Below are positions 46,234 to 56,835 of a stretch of 64,000 nt of DNA, one piece after another; position 1 is the first letter of the stretch; every line of letters starts with the position of its first letter. Below the pieces are notes generated by a model. It ran no database searches, had not been told where the DNA came from, and was given only the letters and a program-made list of their open reading frames with translations. Where the stretch lies: positions 1 through 64,000 of the forward strand of contig CANGJJ010000008.1 of the NCBI GenBank assembly GCA_947454485.1. Direction: 5' to 3'. The DNA is from Beijerinckiaceae bacterium (GTDB lineage: Bacteria > Pseudomonadota > Alphaproteobacteria > Rhizobiales > Beijerinckiaceae). Position numbers and translations under genes: made by a program.

Positions 46234-46654
46234 TCCATATGCCCCTGGGTCAGCCGTATCCGGCGCAATCCTCAGAGCGGGACGGGGCTCGCCACAGCTT
46301 GGCAAGGCCCCGCCGTCTGTCTCGGCGCGGGGCCGGAAAATGGGGAAACCCGGGGCATGTGTCAAATGGGCCGGTTTTTTGAAGGCCGCCGGTGGGTGGG
46401 TGCGGCGGCGCTTTTGGTCGGGTTTGGGAGCCCCGGGACAGCCCCTCGGGAGCCCCGGAAAAGCAGGGCCGCTACCCATGTAGCGGGACCAGAAAAAGGC
46501 CCGCCTGCGGGCATTTCTGTCCCAAGGATTGCTGCACCATTATATATATGTGTGCACCCGTCAGGACGCGCCTGATGAACAGGGGAGACAAGGGGGCCTG
46601 TTTCCGCGAAACTGGCTCCAGCGGTCGATCCGGTCGCCCCACTGTTCAGGGCCA
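46234..46654. other. divergent intergenic region topA/CLC with hairpins
   Basis: 421 bases with no supported gene. On the minus strand (topA direction) there is a terminator-like hairpin GCCCGC-AG-GCGGGC followed by CTTTTTC (46496-46516), a perfect 7-bp hairpin (46470-46476 with 46481-46487), and two direct copies of a CGGGGCTCCC block (about 46430-46460). An AT-rich TATATATAT stretch at about 46542-46550 could hold promoters. The arrangement might be a regulatory leader of topA; this is speculative. Confidence 0.4.
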
Positions 46655-48418
46655 ATGTCGCAACTACCCTCCAAGGCCTTCCACCGCCTGTTCCCATTTT
46701 GGCTGCGCGCCTTTGTACGCGGTCGCGAGGTCGGTTTGGTGGCGGTGGCCTGTGTGGTTGGGCTGGTGTCTGGTCTCTTGGTCGCGGGCCTGTCGGCGGC
46801 CTCCCAATTGGCCCATGAGGTCGTCTTTGGCCTCGCCCGGCATCAATATTTGTCCATTGCTGAAGGGGTTGTCTGGTGGCGGGTCTTTCTGGCCCCCTTG
46901 GGCGGTGCTTTGGTTCTGGCCGCGCTCACCTGGTGGGCGGGCAAGCGCTTTGCCGGCCGCATGGCCGATGCGATTGAGGCCAATGCGCTGAATGGGGGCC
47001 GCCTGTCGATGGGCGGGAGCCTTTACATCACGCTGCAGACTTTCATTTCCAATGCCTGCGGGGCAAGTGTGGGGCTTGAGGCGGCCTATACGCAGATCTC
47101 CTGCGCCTGTGCCTCTGTGTTCGGACGTGGTCTGGCAGCCCGGCGCATGGATATGCGCTTGCTGGTGGGCTGCGGTGCTGCGGGCGCAATTGCAGCAGCC
47201 TTTGGCGCCCCGCTGGCGGGGGCCTTCTATGCCTTCGAAGTGGTGCTGGGTGCTTATAGTGTTGGCTCATTGGTGCCGGTCGCGGCCAGCGCCATTGTCG
47301 CCTCTTTCGTGTCCAAACCGCTCATCGGCCATGACCTGCTCGTCATGCCTGCGGCGATGGAGACTTTGCAGCTAGCCGACTATGGCCATGTGATGGGTCT
47401 GGCGGTGATCGTCGCGCTGGCGACCGTTGCCTTGATGCGCGGTGTCGCGGTGGTCGATACGCTTTTTTCCAAGACCTCTTTGCCGGTGGCTTTGCGTCCC
47501 TTGATCGGCGGCGTTTTTGTAGGTGGCATGGCGGTGATCACACCGCAGGTCATGGGCTCTGGCCATGGTGCGCTGGCCCATAATCTGGCGCAGTCCACAC
47601 CGCTGCTGATCCTGGCCAGTGTGATTTTGCTCAAAGCCATGGCATCGGCCGTGTCGCTGGGGGCGGGCTATCGCGGTGGTTTGTTTTTCGCCTCTTTGCT
47701 GCTGGGTTGCATGATGGGGCGGCTCTATGTTGAGGGCGTCTCGCAGCTCATTCCGATCAATCTGTCGGTGGGCACGGCGGCGGTTGCGGCTATGGCGGCT
47801 TTTGGCACCGGGGTTTTGGGCTCGCCTGTCACGATGACGGTGCTTGCGCTCGAGATGACGGGCAATTTTGATGTGACGGCGGCCTCCTTCATGGCCTGCG
47901 CTATCTCGGCGCTGATCGTGCGCACTATCTTTGGTTATTCTTTCGCGACCTGGCGTTTTCATCTGCGCGGCGAAACCATTCGCGGCCCCGCCGATGTGGG
48001 TTGGATGCGCGAGCTGACGGTGGCCAAATTGATGCGCAAAGATGCGCGCAGCCTGCCGCAGGATGTGACCATTGCCGCCGCGCGCGATCTTTTCCCACAA
48101 GGTGGCGAGCGGCAATTCTTCCTCCTCAATAAAGAGGGGCATTATGCCGGCACAGTCCTGACCGCCGATCTGCATTTGACGCCGCTGCCTGCGGGGGGAA
48201 GCGTCGCCCAGTTGGCGCTACCCAATGGGGTCTGCCTGACCCCGCAGATGGCGATCCGCGAGGCGCTGGATATTTTCGAGCGCAGCGAAACCGATGTTCT
48301 GCCCGTTCTTGATGAGCCGGGGCAGGGCCATGTGCTGGGCTTGCTGACCGAGGCCCATGCTTTGCGCCGCTATGGGGAGGAGCTTGAGCGGCGGCATCAG
48401 GCAGTGATCCGTGGCTGA
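46655..48418 (+). CDS. CLC-type chloride channel/antiporter with CBS domains, divergent filter
   Basis: The 587-residue protein has CLC topology (about 18 helices in residues 20-440) and a C-terminal CBS pair (about 460-580). CLC landmarks are partly altered. The GREGP motif appears as GLEAAYTQ at 140-147, keeping the gating glutamate as E142 but losing the Arg/Lys and Pro. GSGIP is not recognisable, with RLSMGGSLYI in that region. The third motif reads YRGGLFFASLLLG. VLGSPVTMTVLALEMTGNFD near the end of the membrane part is standard. Transport of anions other than chloride is possible. The ATG at 46655 lies just before helix 1. Confidence 0.85.
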   Translation: MSQLPSKAFHRLFPFWLRAFVRGREVGLVAVACVVGLVSGLLVAGLSAASQLAHEVVFGLARHQYLSIAEGVVWWRVFLAPLGGALVLAALTWWAGKRFAGRMADAIEANALNGGRLSMGGSLYITLQTFISNACGASVGLEAAYTQISCACASVFGRGLAARRMDMRLLVGCGAAGAIAAAFGAPLAGAFYAFEVVLGAYSVGSLVPVAASAIVASFVSKPLIGHDLLVMPAAMETLQLADYGHVMGLAVIVALATVALMRGVAVVDTLFSKTSLPVALRPLIGGVFVGGMAVITPQVMGSGHGALAHNLAQSTPLLILASVILLKAMASAVSLGAGYRGGLFFASLLLGCMMGRLYVEGVSQLIPINLSVGTAAVAAMAAFGTGVLGSPVTMTVLALEMTGNFDVTAASFMACAISALIVRTIFGYSFATWRFHLRGETIRGPADVGWMRELTVAKLMRKDARSLPQDVTIAAARDLFPQGGERQFFLLNKEGHYAGTVLTADLHLTPLPAGGSVAQLALPNGVCLTPQMAIREALDIFERSETDVLPVLDEPGQGHVLGLLTEAHALRRYGEELERRHQAVIRG

Positions 48419-48493
48419 GCTGGAGAACTCTGTGGGCTTGATCAAGGGTCTGCCTTGCCACTGGGGCCACGCCCGGCCTATAGAAGCGCCTTA

Positions 48494-49444
48494 ATGGCTG
48501 CACCTCGCTCTCCCATCATCTTCCCGCACCGGCATCTGCTCGGGATCGAACATCTGTCCGCGCCGGACATCATCCAGATTCTGGATGTGGCGGAGGAGGC
48601 GGTGGCCCTGTCTCGCAAGGTCGAGAAAAAGCGCCATGTGCTGAGCGGGCGCACGCAGATCAATCTCTTCTTTGAAAACTCCACCCGCACGCAGGCCTCG
48701 TTCGAGATCGCCGGCAAGCGGCTGGGTGCCGATGTCATGAATATGTCGGTCGCAAATTCGAGCGTGAAGAAGGGCGAGACGCTGATTGATACAGCCGTCA
48801 CGCTCAACGCCATGAGGCCCGATATTATCATCGTGCGCCATCATCAATCAGGCGCTGTCGATCTTCTCGCGCGCAAGGTGGATTGCTGCGTCGTCAATGC
48901 AGGCGATGGCGCGCATGAACATCCCACCCAAGCTCTGCTCGATGCGCTCACCATTCGCCGTCGCAAGGGCCGGATCGAGGGACTGACCGTTGCCATCTGC
49001 GGCGATGTCGCCCATTCGCGCGTCGCCCGTTCCAATATGCTGCTGCTTGCCAAGCTGGGCGCGCGTGTGCGCGTTGTTGGCCCCTCGACTTTGCTGCCCG
49101 GTGGTATCGAGCGCATGGGCGTTGAGGTGCATCGAGATATGCGCGAAGGCATCAAGGACGCCGATATTGTCATGATGCTGCGCCTGCAGCTCGAGCGTAT
49201 GAGCGGGGCCTTTGTGCCGAGCCTGCGCGAATATGCTCGCTTCTTTGGTCTTGATGAGGCGATGCTCGCCCATGCCAAGCCCGATGCGCTTGTCATGCAT
49301 CCAGGCCCGATGAATCGCGGTGTCGAGATCGACAGTGCGGTGGCTGATGGGCCGCGCTCGCTCGTCACCGAGCAAGTCGAGATGGGCGTTGCTGTTCGCA
49401 TGGCGGTGCTCGAAGCCCTCGCGCAAAACTTGCCCAAAGGATGA
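48494..49444 (+). CDS. pyrB: aspartate carbamoyltransferase catalytic subunit
   Basis: The 316-residue enzyme condenses carbamoyl phosphate and aspartate, the first committed step of pyrimidine synthesis. It has the carbamoyl-phosphate loop [42 protein letters not shown] and [11 protein letters not shown]. No regulatory PyrI is near. The ATG at 48494 is chosen; a longer frame starts at 48455. It overlaps pyrC' by 4 bases (ATGA), as in organisms where ATCase forms a dodecamer with a dihydroorotase-like subunit. Confidence 0.96.
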   Translation: MAAPRSPIIFPHRHLLGIEHLSAPDIIQILDVAEEAVALSRKVEKKRHVLSGRTQINLFFENSTRTQASFEIAGKRLGADVMNMSVANSSVKKGETLIDTAVTLNAMRPDIIIVRHHQSGAVDLLARKVDCCVVNAGDGAHEHPTQALLDALTIRRRKGRIEGLTVAICGDVAHSRVARSNMLLLAKLGARVRVVGPSTLLPGGIERMGVEVHRDMREGIKDADIVMMLRLQLERMSGAFVPSLREYARFFGLDEAMLAHAKPDALVMHPGPMNRGVEIDSAVADGPRSLVTEQVEMGVAVRMAVLEALAQNLPKG

Positions 49445-50739
49445 GCGCGCCGATGACAAAGCCACTCGCTCTGATCAATGCGCGCCTGATCGACCCTGTT
49501 GCGGGGACTGAGACGCGCGGTGGTGTGCTGATCGCCGATGGCCTCATCGCGGATGTTGGCACATCGCTCACCAAGGCCAATCTGGGCGGTGATGTTGAGG
49601 TGATCGATTGCCTTGGCGATGTTGTCGCGCCCGGCCTTATTGATATGCGCGCCTTTGTGGGCGAGCCCGGCGCTGAACATCGCGAGACGATTGCAAGCGC
49701 CAGTGCGGCTGCGGCGGCTGGCGGTGTGACCACGATTGTCTCCATGCCTGATACGCAGCCGGTGGTGGATGATCCTGCCGTTGTTGATTTTCTGAAACGT
49801 CGTGCGCGCGATACAGCGCGTGTGCGCGTTCTGCCCTCAGCGGCCATCACCAAAGGCCTCAAGGGCAAAGAGATCGCTGAGCTTGGTCTGTTGCAGGAAG
49901 CTGGCGCGATTGCATTCAGCGATGGCACCCATTCGATCCGCAACACGCAAGTGATGCGCCGCGCCATGACCTATGCGCGCGACTTTGATGCACTCATCAT
50001 GCATTTCGCGCAGGATGAAGATCTTGCGGGCAGTGGCGTCATGAATGCCGGTGAGCTTGCAACGCGTCTTGGTCTTGGCGGTATTCCGGTTGAGGCTGAG
50101 GCGATCGCGCTCGACCGCGATATGCGCCTCGTCAATATGATCCGTGGCAAATATCACGCGGCGATCATCAGCGCGCGGATGTCGGTTGAGATTATGGCGC
50201 GCGCGAAAGAGGCGGGCCTGCCCGTCACCTGCGCGACCTCCATCAATCATCTCACTTTGAACGAAAACGACATCGGCAATTATCGCACCTTCTGCAAAGT
50301 CTCGCCGCCGCTGCGTCATGAACTTGATCGCGAAGCTTTGGTCGAGGCACTGTCGTCTGGCCTCATTGATGTGATTGTGTCGGATCACAATCCGCAAGAT
50401 GTCGAAACCAAGCGTCTGCCTTTTGGCGAAGCTGAGAATGGCGCGATTGGTCTTGAGACCATGTTGTCAGCTGCGATCCGCCTTGTTCATGCAGGGCAGG
50501 TCTCTTTGCCCCGCCTGATTGCGGCCATGACCAGTCGGCCCGCTGAAATTTTGGGTTTGCCACAAGGCCGCTTGGCCAAGGGCACGCCCGCGGATCTCAT
50601 CCGCTTTGATCCTGATGAGCCTTATGTGCTTGACCCTGCACTGCTTCATTCGCGCAGCAAAAATACGCCCTTCGATGAGGCGCGTATGGAAGGCCGCGTG
50701 AAACTGACGCTGGTTGCAGGTGAAAAGGTCTGGGGCTAG
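49441..50739 (+). CDS. pyrC': dihydroorotase-like protein PyrC' lacking the HxH metal motif
   Basis: A 432-residue amidohydrolase-fold protein. Active dihydroorotases have DxHxHxR after the first strand; here the aligned segment is [13 protein letters not shown], so both histidines are gone (R70 and F72). Later landmarks are also altered or partial ([22 protein letters not shown]), although SDHNPQD remains. This pattern matches the inactive PyrC' proteins encoded next to pyrB in Pseudomonas, which hold the ATCase complex together. A true dihydroorotase should therefore be elsewhere in the genome. The stop lies 10 bases before plsY. Confidence 0.88.
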   Translation: MSAPMTKPLALINARLIDPVAGTETRGGVLIADGLIADVGTSLTKANLGGDVEVIDCLGDVVAPGLIDMRAFVGEPGAEHRETIASASAAAAAGGVTTIVSMPDTQPVVDDPAVVDFLKRRARDTARVRVLPSAAITKGLKGKEIAELGLLQEAGAIAFSDGTHSIRNTQVMRRAMTYARDFDALIMHFAQDEDLAGSGVMNAGELATRLGLGGIPVEAEAIALDRDMRLVNMIRGKYHAAIISARMSVEIMARAKEAGLPVTCATSINHLTLNENDIGNYRTFCKVSPPLRHELDREALVEALSSGLIDVIVSDHNPQDVETKRLPFGEAENGAIGLETMLSAAIRLVHAGQVSLPRLIAAMTSRPAEILGLPQGRLAKGTPADLIRFDPDEPYVLDPALLHSRSKNTPFDEARMEGRVKLTLVAGEKVWG

Positions 50740-50748
50740 GATTTGCCG

Positions 50749-51342
50749 GTGGATCTTCTCAACGCCCTTCCCGGATTGCTGCTCGGCTATGTGCTCGGCT
50801 CCATTCCCTTCGGACTCTTGCTGACCAAGGCAGCAGGGATCGGCGACATTCGCAATATTGGTTCGCAAAATATCGGCGCAACCAATGTGCTGCGCACGGG
50901 CCGCAAAGATCTGGCGGCTGGTACCTTGGTGCTCGATGCGTTGAAGGGCACCGTTGCTATTCTCATCGCTGCTCATTTTCTGAATGAGGATGCGCGTTTG
51001 GCGGCAGCCTTTGGCGCCTTTATCGGCCATCTCTTTCCGGTGTGGTTGAAGTTCAAGGGCGGCAAGGGCGTGGCAACTTATTTGGGTTGCTTGCTGGGCC
51101 TGTGGTGGCCGTCTGCCTTTGTCTTTGCTGTCTTTTGGCTCGGCTCTGCCAAACTGTTTCGTTATTCTTCGGCCTCAGCCTTGATTGCTGCGGCCGTGAC
51201 GCCTCTGGCTTTTTTTATGACACAGCAATTCTCCGAAGGAGTGCTGGTCGCTATTCTTTCCATCCTGATTTTTATTTCGCACCGCGCCAATATTTTGCGC
51301 CTGCTCTCAGGAACGGAAAGTAAAATCGGCCAACGATCTTGA
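50749..51342 (+). CDS. plsY: acyl phosphate:glycerol-3-phosphate acyltransferase PlsY
   Basis: The 197-residue inner-membrane enzyme acylates glycerol-3-phosphate with acyl phosphate, starting phospholipid synthesis. Its three conserved motifs are [24 protein letters not shown] and [13 protein letters not shown], set between about six membrane segments. The GTG at 50749 has AGGA seven bases upstream; a TTG at 50743 is too close to that site. The stop overlaps the dprA start. Confidence 0.94.
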   Translation: MDLLNALPGLLLGYVLGSIPFGLLLTKAAGIGDIRNIGSQNIGATNVLRTGRKDLAAGTLVLDALKGTVAILIAAHFLNEDARLAAAFGAFIGHLFPVWLKFKGGKGVATYLGCLLGLWWPSAFVFAVFWLGSAKLFRYSSASALIAAAVTPLAFFMTQQFSEGVLVAILSILIFISHRANILRLLSGTESKIGQRS

Positions 51343-52574
51343 GCGGCCCGCTCGCTCGCTTGAGCGATCAGCAGCGTCTGGATTGGTTGCGATTGATCCG
51401 CAGTGAAAGCGTCGGCCCGCAAACATTTCGCGCCCTCATCAATCGTTATGGCGGGGCAGGGGCTGCGCTCAAAGCTCTGCCTGATTTGGCCGCGCAGCGT
51501 GGCCGCGCCATCGCCATTCCCGATGAACAGACCTGTGCGCGCGAAATAGAGGCGCTGGCGAAACTCGGCGGTTCGTTGATAGCGCTTGGCGAAGAGATCT
51601 ATCCGGCTCGTTTGCGCGCTATTCATGGTGCCCCACCTCTGATTGCGGTGAAGGGCGATGTGTCTGTGCTCAGTCGCCCGATGCTCGCGGTGATCGGCTC
51701 GCGCAATGCCTCTGCAGCGGGGCTTGCCTTTACAGAACGCGTTGTGCGCGACTTGGGCGCAGCTGGCATTGTGATTGTGTCGGGGCTGGCGCGCGGTGTG
51801 GATGCGCGCGCCCATCAAGCCAGTTTGGCGACGGGCACGATTGGCGTTTTGGGCGGTGGTCTTGATCGCATCTATCCGCCCGAACATGGTCAACTTGCGC
51901 AGGATCTTTGCGCGCATGGTTTGCTGATGTCGGAGATGCCGCTGGGCTGGGAGGCGCGGGGTCGCGATTTTCCGCGTCGCAACCGCATTGTTGCGGGCTT
52001 GTCTTTGGGGACTTTGGTGATTGAGGCCTCGCGTGGCTCTGGCTCTTTGATCACGGCAAAATTTGCAGCCGAACAGGGGCGTGAGATTTTCGCTGTGCCC
52101 GGATCGCCGCTCGATCCGCGCGCGGAGGGCACCAATCAATTGCTGCGCGATGGTGCAGTGCTGTGTACGCGCGCGCAAGATGTGCTCGATATTGTGCTGC
52201 CGATTGTGGAGCAGGGCCCACCGCGCGATGATCTGTTTGGCGAGCGTGTGCAGGCGCAGCCCAGCGAGCCTTTGTGGGATGAGCTCGATCTCATCTATGA
52301 CGGGGATATTCCCCAAACCATTCCGGGTTTGGCATTTAATGAGCCCGAGCAGTATTTGACGCAGATCGCGCCCGCCATTGCCACGCGCCAGCGCGATATG
52401 GAGGCGTTGCGCGCGCGCATTGAGGCTCTGCTGGGTCCATCCCCTGTAGGGCTCGATGATCTTGCTCGCGCAGCACAAGCCTCGATTGCTGATGTGCGCA
52501 GCATTTTGCTCGAGCTTGAACTGTCTGGGCGCATTGAGACCTCTGGCGGCGGGCTCATCTGCCTCAAAGTTTAG
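51339..52574 (+). CDS. dprA: DNA-processing protein DprA
   Basis: The 411-residue protein has an N-terminal SAM-like region ([24 protein letters not shown]), the Rossmann core with [43 protein letters not shown] and [12 protein letters not shown], and a C-terminal winged-helix domain ([22 protein letters not shown]). DprA loads RecA on incoming single strands in transformation. The start is TTG at 51339 inside the plsY stop. In relatives topA follows; here topA lies on the other side of the pyr genes. Confidence 0.93.
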   Translation: MSGPLARLSDQQRLDWLRLIRSESVGPQTFRALINRYGGAGAALKALPDLAAQRGRAIAIPDEQTCAREIEALAKLGGSLIALGEEIYPARLRAIHGAPPLIAVKGDVSVLSRPMLAVIGSRNASAAGLAFTERVVRDLGAAGIVIVSGLARGVDARAHQASLATGTIGVLGGGLDRIYPPEHGQLAQDLCAHGLLMSEMPLGWEARGRDFPRRNRIVAGLSLGTLVIEASRGSGSLITAKFAAEQGREIFAVPGSPLDPRAEGTNQLLRDGAVLCTRAQDVLDIVLPIVEQGPPRDDLFGERVQAQPSEPLWDELDLIYDGDIPQTIPGLAFNEPEQYLTQIAPAIATRQRDMEALRARIEALLGPSPVGLDDLARAAQASIADVRSILLELELSGRIETSGGGLICLKV

Positions 52575-52779
52575 TGTTGGCGCGTTCCTCTTCGGCGATG
52601 CGCCGGGCCTCGGCTGCCGCCATGGCCAAAAGATAGGCGAGCAGTGAGAAGCGCTCCTGTTGAGCCATCGATGCCAGTTCCTCTGACAGATGGGCCACAT
52701 AGGCGGCGGTGTCGCGACGGCTTCTCGTTGTGGTCTCGTGCGGGGGCTTTGCGCCATCCCCGCCTCTGACTTTGGCCAT
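52564..52779 (-). CDS. small hypothetical helical protein
   Basis: A frame of 71 residues from ATG 52779 (85 from 52821). It reads MAKVRGGDGAKPPHETTTRS, then a helical part AAYVAHLSEELASMAQQERFSLLAYLLAMAAAEARRIAEEE. The spacing of Leu and Ala suggests an amphipathic helix pair. Similar short proteins occur near dprA and ruvX in Hyphomicrobiales as I recall, but no function is known. It overlaps the convergent dprA end by 11 bases. Confidence 0.65.
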   Translation of the reverse strand: MAKVRGGDGAKPPHETTTRSRRDTAAYVAHLSEELASMAQQERFSLLAYLLAMAAAEARRIAEEERANTKL

Positions 52780-52843
52780 ATTCAGCAGCTCCCAACTGGG
52801 AGCCACTATTGCCATGGCCAAGTTAACGGGTGGAAAAGATGGC

Positions 52844-53326
52844 TCAGGTCTGGCGCGAGAGGGCGGTCAGCCGGTCGAGCGCGCCCTGCAAAATATAGGC
52901 TGCGGCCATACGGTCGACCACTTCGGCCCTTTTGGCGCGCGAAGCGTCTTGGTCGATCAGCGAGCGGGTGACGGCGGCGGTCGACAGGCGCTCATCCCAG
53001 AAAACGAAGGGCAGGGGCGTCAGGGGCGCACAGCTGCGGATGAAGGCGCGGGTAGCCTGCGCGCGCGGGCCTTCGCTGCCATCCATATTCAGCGGCAGGC
53101 CCATGACGAAGGCCTGCACCTCATGCCGGCGGGCCAGATCAATCATCCGCTGCGCATCTTTGGTGAATTTCACCCGTTGGATTGTCTCCAGAGGGGAGGC
53201 GATGCGGCGCTCCACATCCGACAGCGCAAGACCGATGGTCTTGGTGCCAAGGTCGAGCCCCATCAACCGCCCGTAGCGGGGCAGGCGAGGCGAGAGTTCT
53301 TCAATGGTGAGGAGCTGGCCGGTCAT
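52844..53326 (-). CDS. ruvX: Holliday junction resolvase-like YqgF/RuvX
   Basis: The 160-residue RNase H-fold protein contains [15 protein letters not shown] with the first catalytic aspartate, [35 protein letters not shown] and a final acidic site in [12 protein letters not shown]. Roles proposed for YqgF/RuvX include pre-16S rRNA 5'-end processing and Holliday junction resolution. The gene is divergent from gatC, a conserved arrangement in alphaproteobacteria. Confidence 0.93.
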   Translation of the reverse strand: MTGQLLTIEELSPRLPRYGRLMGLDLGTKTIGLALSDVERRIASPLETIQRVKFTKDAQRMIDLARRHEVQAFVMGLPLNMDGSEGPRAQATRAFIRSCAPLTPLPFVFWDERLSTAAVTRSLIDQDASRAKRAEVVDRMAAAYILQGALDRLTALSRQT

Positions 53327-53439
53327 GGGTCTCGCCTAGCACCAATCGCCCCGCTTGGCCACGCGCGCGATCTGTTTGCCTGCGCAAAGGCGAAAATGAT
53401 ATAGGCACAGCCTCCCGCTTCTTCTGCATTGGAGCCTTC

Positions 53440-53727
53440 ATGTCCGTCGATCAGGCGACTGTCCGCCGCATCGCTCATCTCGCTCGTATCGCTGTCAGCG
53501 ACGAAGAGGTGCCCCATCTCCAGAATGAGCTGAACGCCATGCTCGCTTTCGTCGAAGAGCTGAGCGCTGTCGATGTGGAGGGCGTCGAGCCCATGACCTC
53601 GGTCATTCCGATGAAGATGGTCTGGCGCAAAGATGCTGTGACTGATCATGCAGGTGCCTCGACTGTCGTTGGCAATGCGCCGGTCAGCGAAGACCACTTC
53701 TTCACCGTGCCCAAGGTTGTTGAATAG
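53440..53727 (+). CDS. gatC: aspartyl/glutamyl-tRNA amidotransferase subunit C
   Basis: The 95-residue subunit wraps GatA and GatB in the GatCAB complex. It shows [39 protein letters not shown] and the C-terminal FFTVPKVVE. It begins the gatC-gatA-gatB series, 113 bases from divergent ruvX, so the promoter is probably in that gap. Confidence 0.95.
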   Translation: MSVDQATVRRIAHLARIAVSDEEVPHLQNELNAMLAFVEELSAVDVEGVEPMTSVIPMKMVWRKDAVTDHAGASTVVGNAPVSEDHFFTVPKVVE

Positions 53728-53775
53728 CTCTTGCTGTTCCACCGCACGCTTTTCTGCATCTGAGAGATTTTCAAC

Positions 53776-55293
53776 ATGACTGATGTGACCCGCCTCACCC
53801 TTGCTGAAGCGCGTGATGCGTTGCAGAGCAAAAAGCTCTCCGCCACGGAGCTGACGCAGGCTCATCTGAGCGCCATCGAAAAAGCGCGTGCGCTGAATGC
53901 TTATATTGTTGAGACGCCCGATCAGGCGCTCGCCATGGCCAAAGCCTCGGACGAAAAGCTCGCCAAGGGGCAGGGCGGTCCTCTAGAAGGCATTCCGCTG
54001 GGCATCAAGGATCTCTATGCCACCAAGGGTGTGCATACCCAGTCTTGCAGTCACATTCTGGATGGCTTCAAGCCCGCTTATGAATCCACCGTCACGTCGC
54101 AGCTGTGGCGCGATGGTGCGGTGATGCTCGGCAAACTCAATATGGATGAGTTCGCCATGGGCTCGTCGAATGAGACCTCTTATTATGGTCCCGTGGCTTC
54201 GCCCTGGTTGCCTAAGGGGCGCGATGGTGCATGGGCGCGCCAGCAACTTGCGGGCGACAAGAAGGGCCTGCTGGTTCCCGGCGGTTCATCGGGTGGCTCT
54301 GCGGCGGCTGTTGCTGCGCATCTGTGCCTTGGTGCAACGGCGAGCGATACGGGTGGCTCCATTCGTCAGCCCGCCGCCTTCACCGGCACGGTGGGCATCA
54401 AGCCGACCTATGGTCGTTGCTCGCGCTGGGGCATGGTGGCCTTTGCCTCCTCGCTCGATCAGGCCGGCCCCATCGCGCGCACCGTGCGCGACTGCGCGAT
54501 CATGCTGCGCTCTATGGCGGGTCACGATCCCAAAGATGCGACCAGCATTGATGCGCCTGTGCCCAATTATGAAGAGAGCCTTGGCCGCTCCATCAAGGGC
54601 AAGAAGATCGGCATCCCGAAAGAATATCGCGTCGAAGGCATGTCAGCGGAGATCGAGAAGCTGTGGTCGGATGGTATCGCCTTTTTGAAGGCAGCGGGTG
54701 CGGAGATTGTCGACATCTCCTTGCCCCATACCAAGACCGCGCTGCCCGCTTATTATATTGTCGCCCCTGCCGAGGCCTCGTCCAATCTCGCGCGCTATGA
54801 TGGTGTGCGCTATGGGCTGCGGGTGCCGGGCAAAGACATCAGTGACATGTATGAGAAGACGCGCCGCGCCGGTTTTGGCTCGGAAGTGCGTCGCCGCATC
54901 ATGATCGGCACCTATGTGCTCTCGGCTGGTTATTATGATGCTTATTATGTGCGCGCGCAGAAGATCCGCACGCTCATCAAGCGCGACTTTGAGCTTGCCT
55001 ATGCGCAGGGCATTGATGCGATCCTGACGCCGGCCACGCCCTCTGCGGCTTTCGGCATTGGCGAGAAGGGCTCGGCTGATCCGGTTGAGATGTATCTCAA
55101 CGACGTCTTCACCGTGACGGTGAATATGGCGGGCCTGCCCGGCATCGCAGTGCCTGCGGGCCTGTCGGCTGATGGTCTGCCGCTTGGCCTGCAGCTGATT
55201 GGCCGCCCCTTTGATGAAGAGACTTTGTTCTCCATCGCGGGGGTCATTGAAGAGGCCGCTGGCCGCACCGTGTTGCCGCAAGCTTGGTGGTGA
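53776..55293 (+). CDS. gatA: aspartyl/glutamyl-tRNA amidotransferase subunit A
   Basis: The 505-residue amidase releases ammonia from glutamine for transamidation of Glu-tRNA(Gln) or Asp-tRNA(Asn). The Ser-Ser-Lys triad regions are visible: [14 protein letters not shown] (K77), [16 protein letters not shown] and [14 protein letters not shown], plus [26 protein letters not shown]. It lies 48 bases after gatC and 69 before gatB. The presence of gatCAB implies indirect aminoacylation for Gln and/or Asn. Confidence 0.96.
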   Translation: MTDVTRLTLAEARDALQSKKLSATELTQAHLSAIEKARALNAYIVETPDQALAMAKASDEKLAKGQGGPLEGIPLGIKDLYATKGVHTQSCSHILDGFKPAYESTVTSQLWRDGAVMLGKLNMDEFAMGSSNETSYYGPVASPWLPKGRDGAWARQQLAGDKKGLLVPGGSSGGSAAAVAAHLCLGATASDTGGSIRQPAAFTGTVGIKPTYGRCSRWGMVAFASSLDQAGPIARTVRDCAIMLRSMAGHDPKDATSIDAPVPNYEESLGRSIKGKKIGIPKEYRVEGMSAEIEKLWSDGIAFLKAAGAEIVDISLPHTKTALPAYYIVAPAEASSNLARYDGVRYGLRVPGKDISDMYEKTRRAGFGSEVRRRIMIGTYVLSAGYYDAYYVRAQKIRTLIKRDFELAYAQGIDAILTPATPSAAFGIGEKGSADPVEMYLNDVFTVTVNMAGLPGIAVPAGLSADGLPLGLQLIGRPFDEETLFSIAGVIEEAAGRTVLPQAWW

Positions 55294-55362
55294 GCGCGCT
55301 CAACCCGCTCGACGCCTTTCCTGTTTTCCGCGCCCCGCGCGACAACTGACGGACCAAAGTCC

Positions 55363-56835
55363 ATGAACGCAGCTGCCAAGCCTTCCAAGCTCATCAAGGG
55401 CGCCACGGGCGACTGGGAGATCGTGATCGGCATGGAGATCCATGCGCAGGTCACTTCGCAGTCCAAGCTCTTCTCAGGTGCCTCCACCGAATTTGGTGGC
55501 GACCCCAATGACCATGTCTCTTTGGTGGATGCGGCCATGCCCGGCATGCTGCCCGTCATCAATGAAGAGTGCATCAAACAGGCCGTGCGCACAGGCCTTG
55601 GTCTGAAGGCGCAGATCAATCTGCGCTCCACCTTTGACCGCAAGAACTACTTCTACCCCGATCTGCCGCAGGGCTATCAGATCTCGCAGTTCAAGAGCCC
55701 CATCGTGGGCGAGGGCGTGGTGATCGTTGATGTCACGCCAACCGAGCAGATCACCGTCGGTGTTGAGCGTCTGCATCTGGAACAAGATGCGGGCAAGTCG
55801 CTGCATGACCAGTCCCCCACCGACAGTTTCGTCGATCTCAACCGCTCAGGTGTGGCGCTGATGGAGATCGTGTCGAAGCCCGACATGCATTCCGCTGATG
55901 AGGCCAAGGCCTATGTGTCGAAGCTGCGCACCATCCTGCGCTATCTGGGCACCTGCGACGGCAATATGGAGCAGGGCAGTCTGCGCGCTGACGTGAATGT
56001 CTCCGTGCGCCGTCCCGGTGAGCCGCTGGGGACACGCTGCGAGATCAAGAACGTCAACTCCATCCGCTTCATTGGCCAAGCCATCGAAGTGGAAGCGCGC
56101 CGCCAGATCGGCATCATCGAAGATGGTGGCAAGATTGATCAGGAGACGCGTCTGTTTGATCCAGGTCGCGGCGAGACACGCTCCATGCGCTCGAAGGAAG
56201 AGGCGCATGACTATCGCTACTTCCCCGATCCCGATTTGCTGCCGCTCGAATTCGATCAGACTTTCGTCGATGATCTGGCGCGCGGTCTGCCCGAATTGCC
56301 GGATGAGAAGAAGGCCCGCTTCATGCGCGACTATGGCCTGCCGGCCTATGATGCAGGTGTGCTCGTGATGGAGCGCGCATCGGCGGACTTCTATGAAGAG
56401 ATCGCCAAAGGCCGCGATGCCAAGGCTGCAGCCAACTGGGTCATCAACGAATTGTTCGGCCGTCTCAACAAAGAAGGTCTCGATATTACCGCCTCGCCTG
56501 TTTCAGCTGCACAGCTTGGTGCCATCGTCGATCTCATCGGCGAAGGCACAATATCTGGGAAGATCGCAAAGGATCTGTTCGAGATCGTGTGGATGGAGCG
56601 CGGTGCAGATCCGCGCGCGCTGGTCGAAGAGCGCGGCATGAAGCAGGTCACGGACACCGGCGCGATTGAGGCTGCGGTGGATGAGATCATCGCTGCGAAC
56701 CCGGACAAGGTTGAGCAGGCGAAGGCAAAGCCCACCATGCTGGGATGGTTTGTCGGACAAGTGATGAAGCAAACCGGCGGTAAGGCGAACCCGCAAAGCG
56801 TTAACGATTTGCTGAAGCGAAAACTCGGCATCTGA
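55363..56835 (+). CDS. gatB: aspartyl/glutamyl-tRNA amidotransferase subunit B
   Basis: The 490-residue kinase-like subunit phosphorylates the misacylated tRNA and receives ammonia from GatA. Diagnostic are [68 protein letters not shown] and [18 protein letters not shown], with a C-terminal YqeY-like tail domain. The stop is followed after 6 bases by a perfect 9-bp hairpin (56842-56865) lacking a U-tract. Confidence 0.96.
   Translation: MNAAAKPSKLIKGATGDWEIVIGMEIHAQVTSQSKLFSGASTEFGGDPNDHVSLVDAAMPGMLPVINEECIKQAVRTGLGLKAQINLRSTFDRKNYFYPDLPQGYQISQFKSPIVGEGVVIVDVTPTEQITVGVERLHLEQDAGKSLHDQSPTDSFVDLNRSGVALMEIVSKPDMHSADEAKAYVSKLRTILRYLGTCDGNMEQGSLRADVNVSVRRPGEPLGTRCEIKNVNSIRFIGQAIEVEARRQIGIIEDGGKIDQETRLFDPGRGETRSMRSKEEAHDYRYFPDPDLLPLEFDQTFVDDLARGLPELPDEKKARFMRDYGLPAYDAGVLVMERASADFYEEIAKGRDAKAAANWVINELFGRLNKEGLDITASPVSAAQLGAIVDLIGEGTISGKIAKDLFEIVWMERGADPRALVEERGMKQVTDTGAIEAAVDEIIAANPDKVEQAKAKPTMLGWFVGQVMKQTGGKANPQSVNDLLKRKLGI

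Noticed and set aside
51162-52757. Minus-strand frame of 531 residues opposite dprA
   Set aside because: Composition rich in Arg, His and Ala, typical of antisense of GC-rich coding DNA; dprA motifs on the plus strand are clear.
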